Below are positions 49,365 to 60,866 of a stretch of DNA of 64,000 nt, piece by piece (the first letter of the stretch is position 1; each line of letters begins with the position of its first letter). A program made the translations under genes and the position numbers. Source of the DNA: Dickeya oryzae (GTDB lineage Bacteria > Pseudomonadota > Gammaproteobacteria > Enterobacterales > Enterobacteriaceae); the NCBI RefSeq assembly GCF_009372235.1, contig NZ_ML762922.1, positions 1 through 64,000 of the forward strand. The letters run 5' to 3'. Below the pieces are notes generated by a model that was given only the letters and a program-made list of their open reading frames with translations, was not told the DNA's origin and made no database searches.

Positions 49365-50081
49365 TTATTTAATTGACTTCAATAACGCCTGGCGTTGATT
49401 TTCCAGTGCCGTCACCCGATTGCAAACATCGTGACCAAAACGCTGAAAATCTGATTCCTGCGTTTTCCACTCAGTTTGAATGGCTTGTTGCAGACCACCC
49501 AGATTACCCATCATCGCCTGCAACGGATTACCGCCGCTGCTGCCCAGTTGTTTGACGCCCATTTCATTGAGGCTATCTTGCAAGACCCCACCCATTGCCC
49601 GTTCGACAATCTGCTGTCCGTCCTGCTCAACCTGCTTAATTGCCTGATGATGAAAGGCCAGGCCATCACTGCGATGCTCAATAATCCGGTTCATCTGCTG
49701 TTTTAGCTGCTCATCCAATGACCCCAGTCGATTGCGCACATTACTGTCACTACCTAGCTGCTGCACAATCACCTTGTCTAATGCCTGACGCGCTTTCTCC
49801 AGGTGTTGGCGTGCCCCTTCGTCAATCCACGGCAGTTGCTGGCGCAATTCAGCCTGATACGACTGAGCCTGCTGACGCTGCGCACTATTGAGGTTCAGCG
49901 CGCTGCCGTTGCTCAATACATCCCCTCGCGGTGAAATTTGCAGATTACCGCTGGCACCGACCACGCTCACACTCTGTGGGCTGATAATGATGTCGTCTTG
50001 TGGTTGAACATGGCATTGATAGGCTGCCTGCGCTTGCCAGGCCAGCAACATCAATGCTCCCAAGGTCATTTTACGCAACAT
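49365..50081 (-). CDS. yggN: DUF2884 periplasmic protein YggN
   Basis: A 238-residue protein (239 in E. coli YggN) with a cleavable signal peptide ending WQAQA and a glutamine-rich, probably alpha-helical and partly coiled-coil body. The ATG at 50081 follows AGGAG; an upstream in-frame start is not supported. Function unknown. Next to yggL as in E. coli. Confidence 0.88.
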   Translation of the reverse strand: MLRKMTLGALMLLAWQAQAAYQCHVQPQDDIIISPQSVSVVGASGNLQISPRGDVLSNGSALNLNSAQRQQAQSYQAELRQQLPWIDEGARQHLEKARQALDKVIVQQLGSDSNVRNRLGSLDEQLKQQMNRIIEHRSDGLAFHHQAIKQVEQDGQQIVERAMGGVLQDSLNEMGVKQLGSSGGNPLQAMMGNLGGLQQAIQTEWKTQESDFQRFGHDVCNRVTALENQRQALLKSIK

Positions 50082-50204
50082 AAAAACTCCTGAAAAAACG
50101 GCGTCAAACACCAGCCGCAACACCCGGCGGCAAAGGCTTTCACCACAGTCATCACCGGCGTACTTCACCGATGATGACAGCAGTGGTGACAAAAAACGCG
50201 CGAT

Positions 50205-50549
50205 TTAACCGAGGTGAGCGGGCAGATCCCACCAAATGTCGAACAAATCGCTGACCGTTACTTCCGTCAACTGATGTGACTCCAGCCAGTTACGCACCAG
50301 TTCACGCTGTTCATCGGTACAGTTACCCAGCTTTTGCAGGCACACCAGACCTTCCCATTGCAGATAGCCGCTGCCTTCAAACGCCAGGCCGTTTGGCTCG
50401 ATCACCTCATCAACAAACAGATCCAGCGTGCGATCAATCTCTTCCACACTGGTTCCTTGCGCAAAACGCCAGCTAACCGAAAAACCAAACTCCTGAAACT
50501 CATCGATATGCAGTTTCTTGCGTAAACGACGACTCCGATTCTTAGCCAT
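50205..50549 (-). CDS. yggL: DUF469 protein YggL
   Basis: A 114-residue protein of the YggL family (RSRRLRKKLHIDEFQEFGF start; 108 residues in E. coli). YggL has been described as associated with the 50S ribosomal subunit. Its ATG overlaps the trmB stop (TAATG), so the two are translationally coupled. Confidence 0.9.
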   Translation of the reverse strand: MAKNRSRRLRKKLHIDEFQEFGFSVSWRFAQGTSVEEIDRTLDLFVDEVIEPNGLAFEGSGYLQWEGLVCLQKLGNCTDEQRELVRNWLESHQLTEVTVSDLFDIWWDLPAHLG

Positions 50550-51268
50550 TATTGATTCCTCTCAAACATCAGATCCCAGACGCCATGCCCCAGCCGTTGG
50601 CCGCGGGCCTCAAATTTCGTCAACGGCCGTGAAGCCGGACGCGGTACATAATCATTATGGTCAGACAGATTGCGGTAACCTGCGACCGTACTCATCACTT
50701 CGAGCATATGTTGCGCATAAGGTTCCCAGTCGGTCGCCATATGGAACACCCCGCCAACCGCCAGTTTACGCAGCACCAGCTCAGCGAACGGTGCTTGTAC
50801 AATGCGACGTTTGTTATGGCGCGCCTTGTGCCACGGGTCAGGGAAAAACAGTTGCACCATGGCAAGCGAACCATCGGGAATCATTCGCTCCAGCACTTCT
50901 ACCGCGTCGTGGCACATCACCCGTAGGTTGTCGACGCCCGCTTCCTGAGCGGCCCCCAGACAAGCGCCCACACCGGGAACATGTACTTCGATACCGATAA
51001 AATTCTGTTCCGGGTGCTGCTGCGCCATCGTCACCAGCGATGCACCCATCCCAAAACCAATCTCCAACACCACAGGTGCCTCACGCCCAAATAACTGGGT
51101 GAAATCCAGCGGCTCATTCTGATATTCCACGCCCATCACCGGCCAAAAATCATCCAGCGCCTGTTGCTGTCCTTTGGTCAGGCGGCCCTGGCGGCGCACA
51201 AAACTGCGGATTCTGCGCAGTGGACGCCCGTTTTCATCGAATTCTGGAGAGATGACGTTATTGATCAT
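50549..51268 (-). CDS. trmB: tRNA (guanine46-N7)-methyltransferase TrmB
   Basis: TrmB forms m7G46 in the variable loop of many tRNAs. The SAM motif is [12 protein letters not shown] and the catalytic block is [18 protein letters not shown] 51268 ([10 protein letters not shown]) gives 239 residues, the E. coli length. It is divergent from mutY. Confidence 0.96.
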   Translation of the reverse strand: MINNVISPEFDENGRPLRRIRSFVRRQGRLTKGQQQALDDFWPVMGVEYQNEPLDFTQLFGREAPVVLEIGFGMGASLVTMAQQHPEQNFIGIEVHVPGVGACLGAAQEAGVDNLRVMCHDAVEVLERMIPDGSLAMVQLFFPDPWHKARHNKRRIVQAPFAELVLRKLAVGGVFHMATDWEPYAQHMLEVMSTVAGYRNLSDHNDYVPRPASRPLTKFEARGQRLGHGVWDLMFERNQ

Positions 51269-51426
51269 AATGCGTTCTGTAAGTCTGATTGGGTTGGGAA
51301 AACGCGCATTATCCAAGGATATGGTTGTTTAGCAAGTAGGCGGAGGCGGAAAGTTCCGGTTTACAGTACATTCACTCTGTGCTGCAATCGCTGTCAAATT
51401 TTTACCTGCCGGATAACGACGCCTCT

Positions 51427-52787
<1,361 letters not shown>

Positions 52788-52841
52788 ATGACAAGGGCCG
52801 ACAGGCCCTGATGCATTCCTGATCCCGTACGGCTAGATACA

Positions 52842-53924
52842 ATGAAGAAACTGCTTGCTTTGCTGCTTGTCGCCCCGTTGTTGATCTCCTGCTCCAGCAA
52901 AAAAGGAGGTGAGAACAACGAGGCGTTTATTAAAGACACCAACGCCTTCGACATTTTGATGGGGCAATTCGCCAATAACATCGAAAACATCTGGGGATTG
53001 AACGAGGTTCTGATCGCCGGCCCCAAAGACTACGTCAAATACTCTGATCAATATATGACGCGTAGTCACGTCAACTTCGACGCCGGTACCATCACCATCG
53101 AAACCATTTCTTCAACTAACTATCTGGCCAGTCTGCGTCAGGCGATTATCACCACCCTGTTGATGGGGGATAACGCCAGCAATACCGACCTTTATTCCGA
53201 TGCCAACGATATCCAGATAAGCCGTGAACCCCTGCTGTACGGTCAGGTGCTGGACAACACCGGCCAGCCGATTCGCTGGGAAGGCCGCGCAGGTAATTTT
53301 GCCGATTATCTGCTGCAGAACAAGTTGCAACGCCGTACATCCGGTATGAAGGTCATCTGGTCGGTCACCATTCAACTGGTGCCGAACCACCTGGATAAAC
53401 GTGCGCACAAATACCTGCCGATGGTGCGTCAGGCTTCCGAACGCTATGGCATCGACGCCTCGCTGATTCTCGCCATCATGCAAACCGAATCCAGTTTCAA
53501 CCCGTATGCGGTTAGCCGTTCTGACGCGCTGGGGCTGATGCAGGTGGTACAACACAGCGCCGGACGCGATGTATTCAAAATGAGAGGTAAATGGGGCCAG
53601 CCAAGCCGCAGCTACCTGTTTGACCCGGAGAATAACATCGATACCGGTACGGCCTATCTGGCGATGCTGAAAAACGTCTATCTGTCTGGCATTCAGGATC
53701 CGACGTCACAACGCTACGCCATGATCACCGCCTATAACGGCGGCGCGGGTAGCGTATTACGGGTCTTCTCCAGTGATAAAGACACGGCGTTTGGCATTAT
53801 CAATACCATGTCGCCCAGCCAGGTCTACCAGACCCTGACGACACGCCATCCGTCTGCTGAATCACGCCATTATCTGTACAAGGTGAATACGGCGCAGAAA
53901 AACTATCGCGGTTATAGCCGCTGA
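52842..53924 (+). CDS. mltC: Membrane-bound lytic murein transglycosylase C
   Basis: MltC is an outer-membrane lipoprotein transglycosylase of family 1. The signal ends LLISC (Cys 17). The N-terminal DUF3393 domain is followed by the SLT domain with the catalytic glutamate in [13 protein letters not shown], then GLMQV and the AYNGGAGSV block. 360 residues (359 in E. coli). It closes the mutY-yggX-mltC operon. Confidence 0.96.
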   Translation: MKKLLALLLVAPLLISCSSKKGGENNEAFIKDTNAFDILMGQFANNIENIWGLNEVLIAGPKDYVKYSDQYMTRSHVNFDAGTITIETISSTNYLASLRQAIITTLLMGDNASNTDLYSDANDIQISREPLLYGQVLDNTGQPIRWEGRAGNFADYLLQNKLQRRTSGMKVIWSVTIQLVPNHLDKRAHKYLPMVRQASERYGIDASLILAIMQTESSFNPYAVSRSDALGLMQVVQHSAGRDVFKMRGKWGQPSRSYLFDPENNIDTGTAYLAMLKNVYLSGIQDPTSQRYAMITAYNGGAGSVLRVFSSDKDTAFGIINTMSPSQVYQTLTTRHPSAESRHYLYKVNTAQKNYRGYSR

Positions 53925-53937
53925 TATTTCGCCGCAA

Positions 53938-53966
53938 CAAGCGGTGTCCGTTCAGGGCACCGCTTG
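53938..53966 (+). terminator. Possible mltC terminator
   Basis: A 9-bp stem CAAGCGGTG/CACCGCTTG lies 14 nt after the mltC stop. A T-run appears only about 17 nt later, so termination here is uncertain. The rest of the gap up to ansP (53967-54374) is A/T-rich with no other gene; it presumably holds the ansP promoter. Confidence 0.45.
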
Positions 53967-54374
53967 CCTCCAAACCCTCTCTATTTTTTGTCGCCTCCAG
54001 CGCCATTTCTGCATCACCTCATTAGCAATGATTAACAAATGACCATTGCAAACGATTGGTTACAGTCATAAGCAAACACTATCTAAAAAGCCAATTAATA
54101 GACTTAACGACTAAGAAAACAACATTTAACCAATTAATCACTTACTAAAGGCGGAAAATGAAGCATACAAACAAAACAAAGTGAAGGAATCGACGCAGAG
54201 AGTTTTTGCCTCTCCGGTCAGGAAACGGTAGCATCGCTGGTGTTTTTAGCTCCCCTGCACAGCAGAAGCAAAAACGCTATTCGTATGATGAAAAGCAAGC
54301 CACACGATGAACCAGGCTGTGACACAACAGCTAACTTCATGCTCCTGAATGACAGACAAGGAATCAAACGGGCA

Positions 54375-55832
54375 ATGAATCAACATAAAAATGAGGCCGA
54401 GCACCACGCCAAACGGCGTTGGCTCGAATCACACGAAGCGGGTTACCACAAAAGCATGGGTAACCGTCAGGTGCAGATGATCGCTATCGGTGGTTCGATT
54501 GGTACCGGCTTATTTCTCGGCGCAGGCGCGCGATTGCAGATGGCTGGCCCGGCACTGGCGTTGGTGTATCTGACGTGCGGTATTTTCTCGTTTTTCATTC
54601 TGCGAGCACTGGGCGAATTGATCGTTCACCGTCCTTCCAGCGGAAGTTTTGTCTCCTATGCCCGCGAGTTCTTGGGCGAAAAAGCCTCTTATGTTGCAGG
54701 CTGGATGTACTTCCTCAACTGGGCGATGACTGGCATCGTCGATATCACCGCCGTCGCGCTTTACATGCACTATTGGGGAACTTTTGCCGATATTCCCCAA
54801 TGGATGTTCGCGCTCGGGGCACTGGCTATCGTCACCACCATGAACATGATTGGTGTGAAGTGGTTCGCCGAGATGGAATTTTGGTTCGCGTTGATCAAAG
54901 TGGCCGCCATTTCCCTGTTCCTGATCGTGGGCACGATTTTTCTCGGCACGGGCAAAACGCTGGACGGCAACATACCGGGGTTGCACCTGATAACCGATAA
55001 CGGCGGTCTGTTTCCGCATGGTCTGCTACCCGCATTAGTGCTGATACAAGGGGTTATCTTCGCGTTTGCCGGGGTAGAGCTTATCGGTACCGCCGCAGGT
55101 GAGTGTAAAGACCCGGAAAAGACACTGCCCAAAGCGGTCAACAGTGTTATCTGGCGTATTGGCCTGTTTTACGTCGGTTCCGTCATCCTGCTGGTCTGCC
55201 TGTTGCCGTGGAACGCCTATCAGGCCGGACAAAGCCCGTTCGTTACCTTCTTTAGTAAATTGGGCGTCCCCTACATCGGCACTATCATGAATATCGTGGT
55301 GCTCTCGGCAGCACTCTCCAGCCTTAACTCCGGGCTGTATTCTACCGGCCGCATCCTGCGTTCGTTGTCTCAGGGCGGTTCAGCACCGAGATTCCTTGGC
55401 AACATGAACGCGCAGTCAGTGCCTTATGCCGGGATCCTGGTTACCGTCTGTATCCATGTGATCGGGGTATTTCTGAACTATATTGTGCCGTCGCAGGTAT
55501 TTGAAATCGTACTGAATGTGGCTTCGCTCGGTATTATCAGTTCCTGGGCATTCATCATTATTTGCCAGATGAAGCTGCGTCAGGCCATTCATCAGGGCAA
55601 AGCCAAACCCGTCTTTTTCCGTATGCCGCTGGCACCGTTTTCCTCCTGGCTGACGCTGGCCTTCTTGCTCAGCGTGCTGGTGCTGATGGCGCTGGATTAC
55701 CCTAACGGCACCTGGACTATCGCTACGATTCCGGTGTTGGCTGTCCTGCTTATCGCGGGCTGGTACGGGCTTCGCAAACAAAAAGAAGACGCCAACCGCC
55801 TGAAAGCGGAACATGAGAAAACAGCCGTCTGA
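54375..55832 (+). CDS. ansP: L-asparagine permease AnsP
   Basis: An amino-acid/proton symporter of the AAT family with 12 predicted membrane segments in the inner membrane. It is very close to E. coli AnsP through the N-terminal AKRRWLESHEAGYHKSMGNRQ and the segments GGSIGTGLFLGAGARLQMAG and YFLNWAMTGIVDITAVALYM. The ATG at 54375 gives 485 residues. It takes the place of nupG, which lies between mltC and speC in E. coli. Confidence 0.92.
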   Translation: MNQHKNEAEHHAKRRWLESHEAGYHKSMGNRQVQMIAIGGSIGTGLFLGAGARLQMAGPALALVYLTCGIFSFFILRALGELIVHRPSSGSFVSYAREFLGEKASYVAGWMYFLNWAMTGIVDITAVALYMHYWGTFADIPQWMFALGALAIVTTMNMIGVKWFAEMEFWFALIKVAAISLFLIVGTIFLGTGKTLDGNIPGLHLITDNGGLFPHGLLPALVLIQGVIFAFAGVELIGTAAGECKDPEKTLPKAVNSVIWRIGLFYVGSVILLVCLLPWNAYQAGQSPFVTFFSKLGVPYIGTIMNIVVLSAALSSLNSGLYSTGRILRSLSQGGSAPRFLGNMNAQSVPYAGILVTVCIHVIGVFLNYIVPSQVFEIVLNVASLGIISSWAFIIICQMKLRQAIHQGKAKPVFFRMPLAPFSSWLTLAFLLSVLVLMALDYPNGTWTIATIPVLAVLLIAGWYGLRKQKEDANRLKAEHEKTAV

Positions 55833-55845
55833 TGACCAATTAGCG

Positions 55846-55885
55846 ATAAAAAAACCGGGGGCGTCTTTCCCCCGGTTTTCTCTTT
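55846..55885. terminator. Bidirectional terminator between ansP and speC
   Basis: Perfect 11-bp stem AAAACCGGGGG/CCCCCGGTTTT with a 7-nt loop, A-run on the left and T-rich sequence on the right. Confidence 0.92.
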
Positions 55886-55906
55886 TGTGAATACAGTTCC
55901 AGCCAG

Positions 55907-58060
55907 TTAGCGGGCAATCACATTCGCGCACAGACGTTTGCTACCGTCTTCCTGCGCCACACTGTAAACGCCTTGTAGTTCCGGCGCAAAACCCGGCATC
56001 AGGTTAATACCGGCTTCGAGAGCCTGGAAATAATGCAGCACCGCACCACCCCACACTTCCCCCGGCACCACGCACAACACGCCCGGTGGGTAAGGCAACG
56101 CGCCTTCAGCGGCGATTCGCCCCTCGGCCTCAGCCAACGGCACCAGATCCACCTCGCCACGGATATACGCGGTATGCGCGTCCTGCGGTAATACCACCGC
56201 CTGCGGGAAAGAGGCTTTGCGGAACATCTCTTTTTGCAGCCGTTTCACGTCATGGCTGGCGTAAAAATCATGCATTTCCTGACACAACTGCCGCAACGTA
56301 TAACCGGTATAACGCTGTTCATGCTTGCGATAAAGACTCGGCAAGACTTCGCTTAACGGCGCGTCCTGCTCGATCAGTTGCTCAAACTGTACCAACGCCG
56401 CCACCAGACGCTCCATCTTCGCACGGTCTTCTGCTGGCGTAAGCAAGAACAAAATCGAGTTCAGATCGCATTTCTCTGGAATGATGCCGTGCTCACGCAG
56501 GTAGTTGGCGAGAATCGTCGCCGGAATACCAAATGGGGTATAAGCCCCCGTAGCCGCGTCAATCCCCGGCGTAGTCAGTAACAGCTTACACGGGTCAACA
56601 AAATACTGTTGCTGCGCGTAGCCTTCAAAAGCATGCCAGTTGTCGCCCGGCTCGAAGTTAAAGAAACGCACGTCTTGTGCCATCACATCAGTATCGTGAT
56701 CCTGCCAGCGTTTCCCACCCACCATCGGCGGCACAAACGGTTTGATAAGCGTACAGTGCTCCAGCAGTTGCTTACGCGCTTCAATCCCCAGCCTGACGCA
56801 CTCCATCCACAGCCGACGACCGCTCGGCCCTTCGTGCATTTTGGCGTTCACATCCAGCGCCGCGAACAGCGGGTAAAACGGGCTGGTGGAGGCATGCAGC
56901 ATGAAGGCGTTATTCAGGCGCTTATGCGGACAAAAGCGTTTTTGCCCACGAATATGGTTATCTTTCTTGTGGATTTGCGACGTTTGTGAGAAACCAGCCT
57001 GCTGTTTATGCACCGACTGGGTGACAAAAATCCCCGGGTCGTTCTCGTTTAAATCCAGCAACAGTGGCGAGCACTGCTCCATCATCGGGATGAACTGCTC
57101 ATATCCCACCCAGGCAGAGTCAAACAAAATGTAGTCACACAGGTGACCGATGCTATCCACCACCTGGCGGGCGTTATAGATAGTGCCGTCGTAGGTGCCC
57201 AATTGAATGACGGCCAGCCGGAACGGCCTGGCTTCATCAGCACGGTCTGGAGCGGCTTCGCGAATAAGCTCGCGCAGATAGCCTTCATCAAAACAATGCG
57301 CGTCCACCCCACCGATAAAACCAAATGGGTTACGGGCTGTTTCCAGATAAATTGGCGTCGCCCCCGCCTGAATCAGCGCACCATGGTGGTTGGATTTGTG
57401 GTTATTACGATCAAACAACACCAGATCGCCGCGTGTCAGCAAGGCGTTAGTCACCACTTTGTTCGCCGCCGACGTCCCGTTCAGCACAAAGTAGGTTTTA
57501 TCAGCATTGAACACGGTTGCAGCAAATTTCTGCGCTTTTTTAGCGGCACCTTCATGGATCAACAAGTCGCCCAGTTTCACATCTGCGTTGCAGATGTCGG
57601 AGCGGAACATGTTTTCGCCATAAAACTCGAAAAACTGACGGCCTGCCGGATGCTTGCGGAAAAATGACCCGCCCTGATGCCCTGGGCAGGCAAACGTGGT
57701 ATTACGCATGCCAACATACTTAGACAGCGTGTCGAAAAACGGTGGCAACAAACGAGCCTGATACTCCGCAGCCACTTTTTCCAGTTGCAGCGCGTGTTCT
57801 CCGCCTTTATCCAGACTCAGCCACTCGCTGCCCGGCGGCAACGGTTCCTCACTGGTGTGCCACGGCTCACGCACCACGAACGCCGGAATACCGAAACCGG
57901 AGTGATGCATCACCGACAGGATGCCGCTGCGCGCCTCTTCAACCGACACCACGACGGCCGCGATATCGGTAAAATCGGTCTGACTGAGCGCCACAATCGG
58001 ACGCAAGGTGATTAGACGGGAGGCAACCGCCGCATTAGCCGCAATTTTTAACTGTTTCAT
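55907..58060 (-). CDS. speC: Ornithine decarboxylase SpeC (biosynthetic type)
   Basis: This PLP enzyme turns ornithine into putrescine. The N-terminal response-regulator-like wing domain (about 1-110) precedes the PLP domain with the lysine in FVTQSVHKQQAGFSQ, and the C-terminal Orn/Arg/Lys decarboxylase domain ends ALPYPPGVLCVVPGEVWGG. 717 residues (711 in E. coli). The neighbourhood (mltC on one side, pheV on the other) indicates speC rather than inducible speF. Confidence 0.93.
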   Translation of the reverse strand: MKQLKIAANAAVASRLITLRPIVALSQTDFTDIAAVVVSVEEARSGILSVMHHSGFGIPAFVVREPWHTSEEPLPPGSEWLSLDKGGEHALQLEKVAAEYQARLLPPFFDTLSKYVGMRNTTFACPGHQGGSFFRKHPAGRQFFEFYGENMFRSDICNADVKLGDLLIHEGAAKKAQKFAATVFNADKTYFVLNGTSAANKVVTNALLTRGDLVLFDRNNHKSNHHGALIQAGATPIYLETARNPFGFIGGVDAHCFDEGYLRELIREAAPDRADEARPFRLAVIQLGTYDGTIYNARQVVDSIGHLCDYILFDSAWVGYEQFIPMMEQCSPLLLDLNENDPGIFVTQSVHKQQAGFSQTSQIHKKDNHIRGQKRFCPHKRLNNAFMLHASTSPFYPLFAALDVNAKMHEGPSGRRLWMECVRLGIEARKQLLEHCTLIKPFVPPMVGGKRWQDHDTDVMAQDVRFFNFEPGDNWHAFEGYAQQQYFVDPCKLLLTTPGIDAATGAYTPFGIPATILANYLREHGIIPEKCDLNSILFLLTPAEDRAKMERLVAALVQFEQLIEQDAPLSEVLPSLYRKHEQRYTGYTLRQLCQEMHDFYASHDVKRLQKEMFRKASFPQAVVLPQDAHTAYIRGEVDLVPLAEAEGRIAAEGALPYPPGVLCVVPGEVWGGAVLHYFQALEAGINLMPGFAPELQGVYSVAQEDGSKRLCANVIAR

Positions 58061-58679
58061 GTACCCAAACCCAAACGGTCAAGAATGAGTGTACGTGCCT
58101 GAAAGACACCGCGCAGAGATAACGCTACGTGTTAAGCGTAACGTACCCCATCAACTACTGCCCAAAACGACAAACAGCATGCCAGCTAACCGCGACAAAT
58201 GTATGACCCGCGCCAGCGGCACAGGGAAATACGCATCATCTGGGACCAGCACCGTCCGATAGACATCAGTAAAATCAGAGACCGAACGGCTCTATTTTTA
58301 GTCATGCCTAACAGTGGGCGTCAGCACGCCTCACCGCATGGTGGTAAGGGATAATCGGGAAAACAGGGATGGGGTTAACGCAATGCGTTCAGAGTGCGGC
58401 AACAACAGCGGAGATCCGGCGCACGGTGTCTGTACCATGGGCGTTGAATCTGACATATCCGCAATCCTCTAAATAACCGCAGGTGGAAGGTAAGCTAAAA
58501 ACCGCGCAATAGTGGCATTATTTTTCACCGAATTCAAGAAAACGAATGTGACAGTATTTATCGGCGCATTACCGCCTGCCATCAGGCTTGCCAACACTCT
58601 TCCCCGCTCGTCAAATCAACAGAGAACAAGGGCGACTGGCTGAAAATAGACCAACCGCAGCGATTGTGACAGAAACTCG
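58061..58679. other. Intergenic region between speC and tRNA-Phe
   Basis: Over 600 nt without a convincing gene. E. coli has yqgA between speC and pheV; no trace of it is seen here. The part next to speC should hold its promoter, but no clear -35/-10 pair or leader peptide was found. Confidence 0.5.
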
Positions 58680-58708
58680 TTGACGCTCATCGCGATATAC
58701 GGTTTAAT
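58680..58708 (+). promoter_or_regulatory. tRNA-Phe promoter
   Basis: -35 TTGACG (58680-58685), 17-nt spacer, -10 TTTAAT (58703-58708), 10 nt before the mature tRNA, with a GC-rich discriminator. Confidence 0.8.
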
Positions 58709-58718
58709 GCGCCCCGTT

Positions 58719-58794
58719 GCCCGGATAGCTCAGTCGGTAGAGCAGGGGATTGAAAATCCCCGTGTCCTTGGTTCGATTCCGAGTCCGGGCACCA
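58719..58794 (+). tRNA. pheV: tRNA-Phe (GAA)
   Basis: A 76-nt tRNA with anticodon GAA, a GCCCGGA/TCCGGGC acceptor stem and encoded CCA. The position after speC is that of pheV in E. coli, a favourite target of P4-type integrases. The 3' part of the gene is the presumed attL core; the matching attR lies beyond the window end, so the core length cannot be defined. Confidence 0.97.
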
Positions 58795-58855
58795 TATTTT
58801 TGTTTTGGGACGTGCCTATACGTCCGGGAACATAGAAAAATCAGTAATTTGATGG

Positions 58856-58891
58856 AAATCTGGAGTACCTCAAGGTACTACCAGATTTTTT
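58856..58891 (+). terminator. Terminator between tRNA-Phe and the integrase gene
   Basis: AAATCTGG+AGTACCT pairs with AGGTACT+CCAGATTT (15 bp with one bulged A), followed by six T residues. It would end the tRNA transcript or isolate the integrase from it. Confidence 0.85.
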
Positions 58892-58957
58892 GACATCCGT
58901 AGTTTTTGGGGGCTTAATTGGGGGCCTGTCGGTTCGATAAACTACGGAGCCCCCGCC

Positions 58958-60217
58958 ATGCCTCTGACTGATACCGCCATCCGCAACGCCAAGCCGCTCG
59001 ATAAACCTTACAAACTCAGCGACGCGCAAGGTTTATACCTGCTAATCAAACCTAACGGTTCCAAGCTCTGGCATCTTAAGTACCGCTTCGTCGGCAAGGA
59101 GAAGAAGCTGGCGTTTGGCGCTTACCCGACGGTTTCGCTTGCCAGTGCCCGTAAACTGCGTGAAGAAGCCCGGACTATTCTCAGCGCAGGGGACGATCCC
59201 GGCGTAAAAAAACAGCACGACAAACAGGCGAAGAAAAACGGCAATACCTTTGAAGCCATCGCTCGTCAGTGGGTGGCCGCGAACATTCGTTGGAGTGAGG
59301 CACACGCCGCCAAAGTCCTGCGTTCACTGGAACTGCACGTTTTCCCGCTCATCGGCAATGTCCTTGTCACCGACCTGAAAACCGCCAACCTGCTGATCCC
59401 GCTGCGGGTAGCGGAGAAAAAGGGTTGTCTGGAAACGGCTGCACGGATACAGCAACGCACGACAGTCATCATGCGTTACGCCGTACAGGAAGGACTGATT
59501 GCCAGCAATCCGGCCAATGACCTCTGCGGCGCAATCACCCCGCCGCCAAAAAACCATTACCCTGCCCTGCCGTTAGAAAGGTTGCCGGAACTACTGGAAA
59601 GAATCGAAGGCTATTCCGGCAGACTGCTGACAAGATTGGCGGTACAGCTTAATTTGCTGATCTTTATCCGTTCGAGCGAATTACGTTTTGCCCGTTGGAC
59701 GGAAATCGATCTGGATAACGCCATGTGGACACTTCCAGCACAGCGGGAGCCCATTACGGGTGTGCGTCACTCAGAGCGTGGTGCAAAAATGAAAACACCG
59801 CATCTGGTGCCGCTGTCAAAACAGGCGGTAACGGTACTGAAGCAGCTAAAACTACTATCCGGCAACGGGGATTTGCTCTTTCCGGGCGATCACTATGCGC
59901 GTAAACCAATGAGTGAGAACACCATCAACAAGGCGCTGCGAACGATGGGGTACGACACGCAGGCGGATATCTGCGGGCATGGCTTCCGCACGATAGCATG
60001 TAGCGCGTTGATTGAATCAGGTCGATGGTCAAAAGATGCCGTGGAGCGGCAGATGAGCCATCAGGAGCGCAACCACGTTCGCGCCGCCTATATTCACAAG
60101 GCGGAGCACCTCGACGAACGCACGCAGATGATGCAATGGTGGTCAGACTATCTCGATGTCTGCCAGCATCAATTCATCCCGGCTTATCGCTTTGAGAAGT
60201 CGATTAAGGTCGCCTGA
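58958..60217 (+). CDS. int: P4-family tyrosine integrase
   Basis: A site-specific recombinase that inserts the island at the tRNA-Phe gene. The 419-residue protein has the N-terminal DUF4102 arm-binding domain (LTDTAIRNAKPLDKPYKLSD), a SAM-like core-binding region and the catalytic domain with R238 (IRSSELR), H341-x-x-R344 (HGFRT) and the nucleophile Y378 (AAYIHK). GGAG lies 8 nt before the ATG. It is 163 nt from the tRNA and points inward, as in P4-type islands. Confidence 0.95.
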   Translation: MPLTDTAIRNAKPLDKPYKLSDAQGLYLLIKPNGSKLWHLKYRFVGKEKKLAFGAYPTVSLASARKLREEARTILSAGDDPGVKKQHDKQAKKNGNTFEAIARQWVAANIRWSEAHAAKVLRSLELHVFPLIGNVLVTDLKTANLLIPLRVAEKKGCLETAARIQQRTTVIMRYAVQEGLIASNPANDLCGAITPPPKNHYPALPLERLPELLERIEGYSGRLLTRLAVQLNLLIFIRSSELRFARWTEIDLDNAMWTLPAQREPITGVRHSERGAKMKTPHLVPLSKQAVTVLKQLKLLSGNGDLLFPGDHYARKPMSENTINKALRTMGYDTQADICGHGFRTIACSALIESGRWSKDAVERQMSHQERNHVRAAYIHKAEHLDERTQMMQWWSDYLDVCQHQFIPAYRFEKSIKVA

Positions 60218-60297
60218 GTCAGACTGATGTACGAATAGAAATAGAATAAGCCGCTGCAAAAATATTACTTTGTAACGGCTTATCTAATTTTTAAAAA

Positions 60298-60486
60298 CTA
60301 TTTTTTCTCTAACCCTTTAATTTGATGGATAATGTTTTTCACATCGCCGTGTTTTGTATTTGAAGGAAGATTATTTCCTAATAACGTTCTGTTTGCTGCT
60401 GTCTCGCGATAGCCATGCTTGCTTAAGAGGTCATTTAATTCATAGTCTTGATCTTTGTTTACAAAGTCCCAGTCTGATTTAGGCAT
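60298..60486 (-). CDS. Small protein of unknown function in the pheV island
   Basis: A 62-residue charged protein (MPKSDWDFVNKDQDYELNDL...) with a strong ribosome site AAGGAGAAAG 6 nt before ATG 60486. It converges on the integrase gene. No signal peptide, membrane segment or cysteine. I do not recognise the family. The codon-scale composition is more A/T-rich than the surrounding core genes, which suits an acquired gene. Confidence 0.7.
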   Translation of the reverse strand: MPKSDWDFVNKDQDYELNDLLSKHGYRETAANRTLLGNNLPSNTKHGDVKNIIHQIKGLEKK

Positions 60487-60656
60487 TCTTTCTCCTTTTA
60501 AAATATTAATAATGCCATAGTAATCAATTAATTAGCCATTAAAACAAAAAATGGCCCATATTGTATATAGATGAAGGTCTGGATAATTCAAGTGTTACGG
60601 AACGTTTATTTCGAAATTTCAGAAGCCTTACCAACGTATTGAGCGCTTTTTTATGG

Positions 60657-60690
60657 CTTTTCAATTCCTGCCCTCGTGGGAATTGAAAAG
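60657..60690. repeat. 12-bp inverted repeat
   Basis: CTTTTCAATTCC (60657-60668) and GGAATTGAAAAG (60679-60690) flank a 10-nt loop at the left border of the hairpin-rich non-coding stretch. The A/T-rich region 60487-60656 shows nothing else. Confidence 0.85.
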
Positions 60691-60866
60691 TGGCGTGAGG
60701 CGAGTAAATTCCATTTCGCAGAAAAGGCTAATTTTCGTCGCCGAACCCATCTGCAAACAGCCACGCCCACGCGGCTTTTGCAGACCGGGGGGAGCCGCAA
60801 AAAATTTGCCGCCCCAGCGAGCAAATAGGCGCGCCCACGCGCCGGTTTTTGTGGGGGGCTTGCCCC

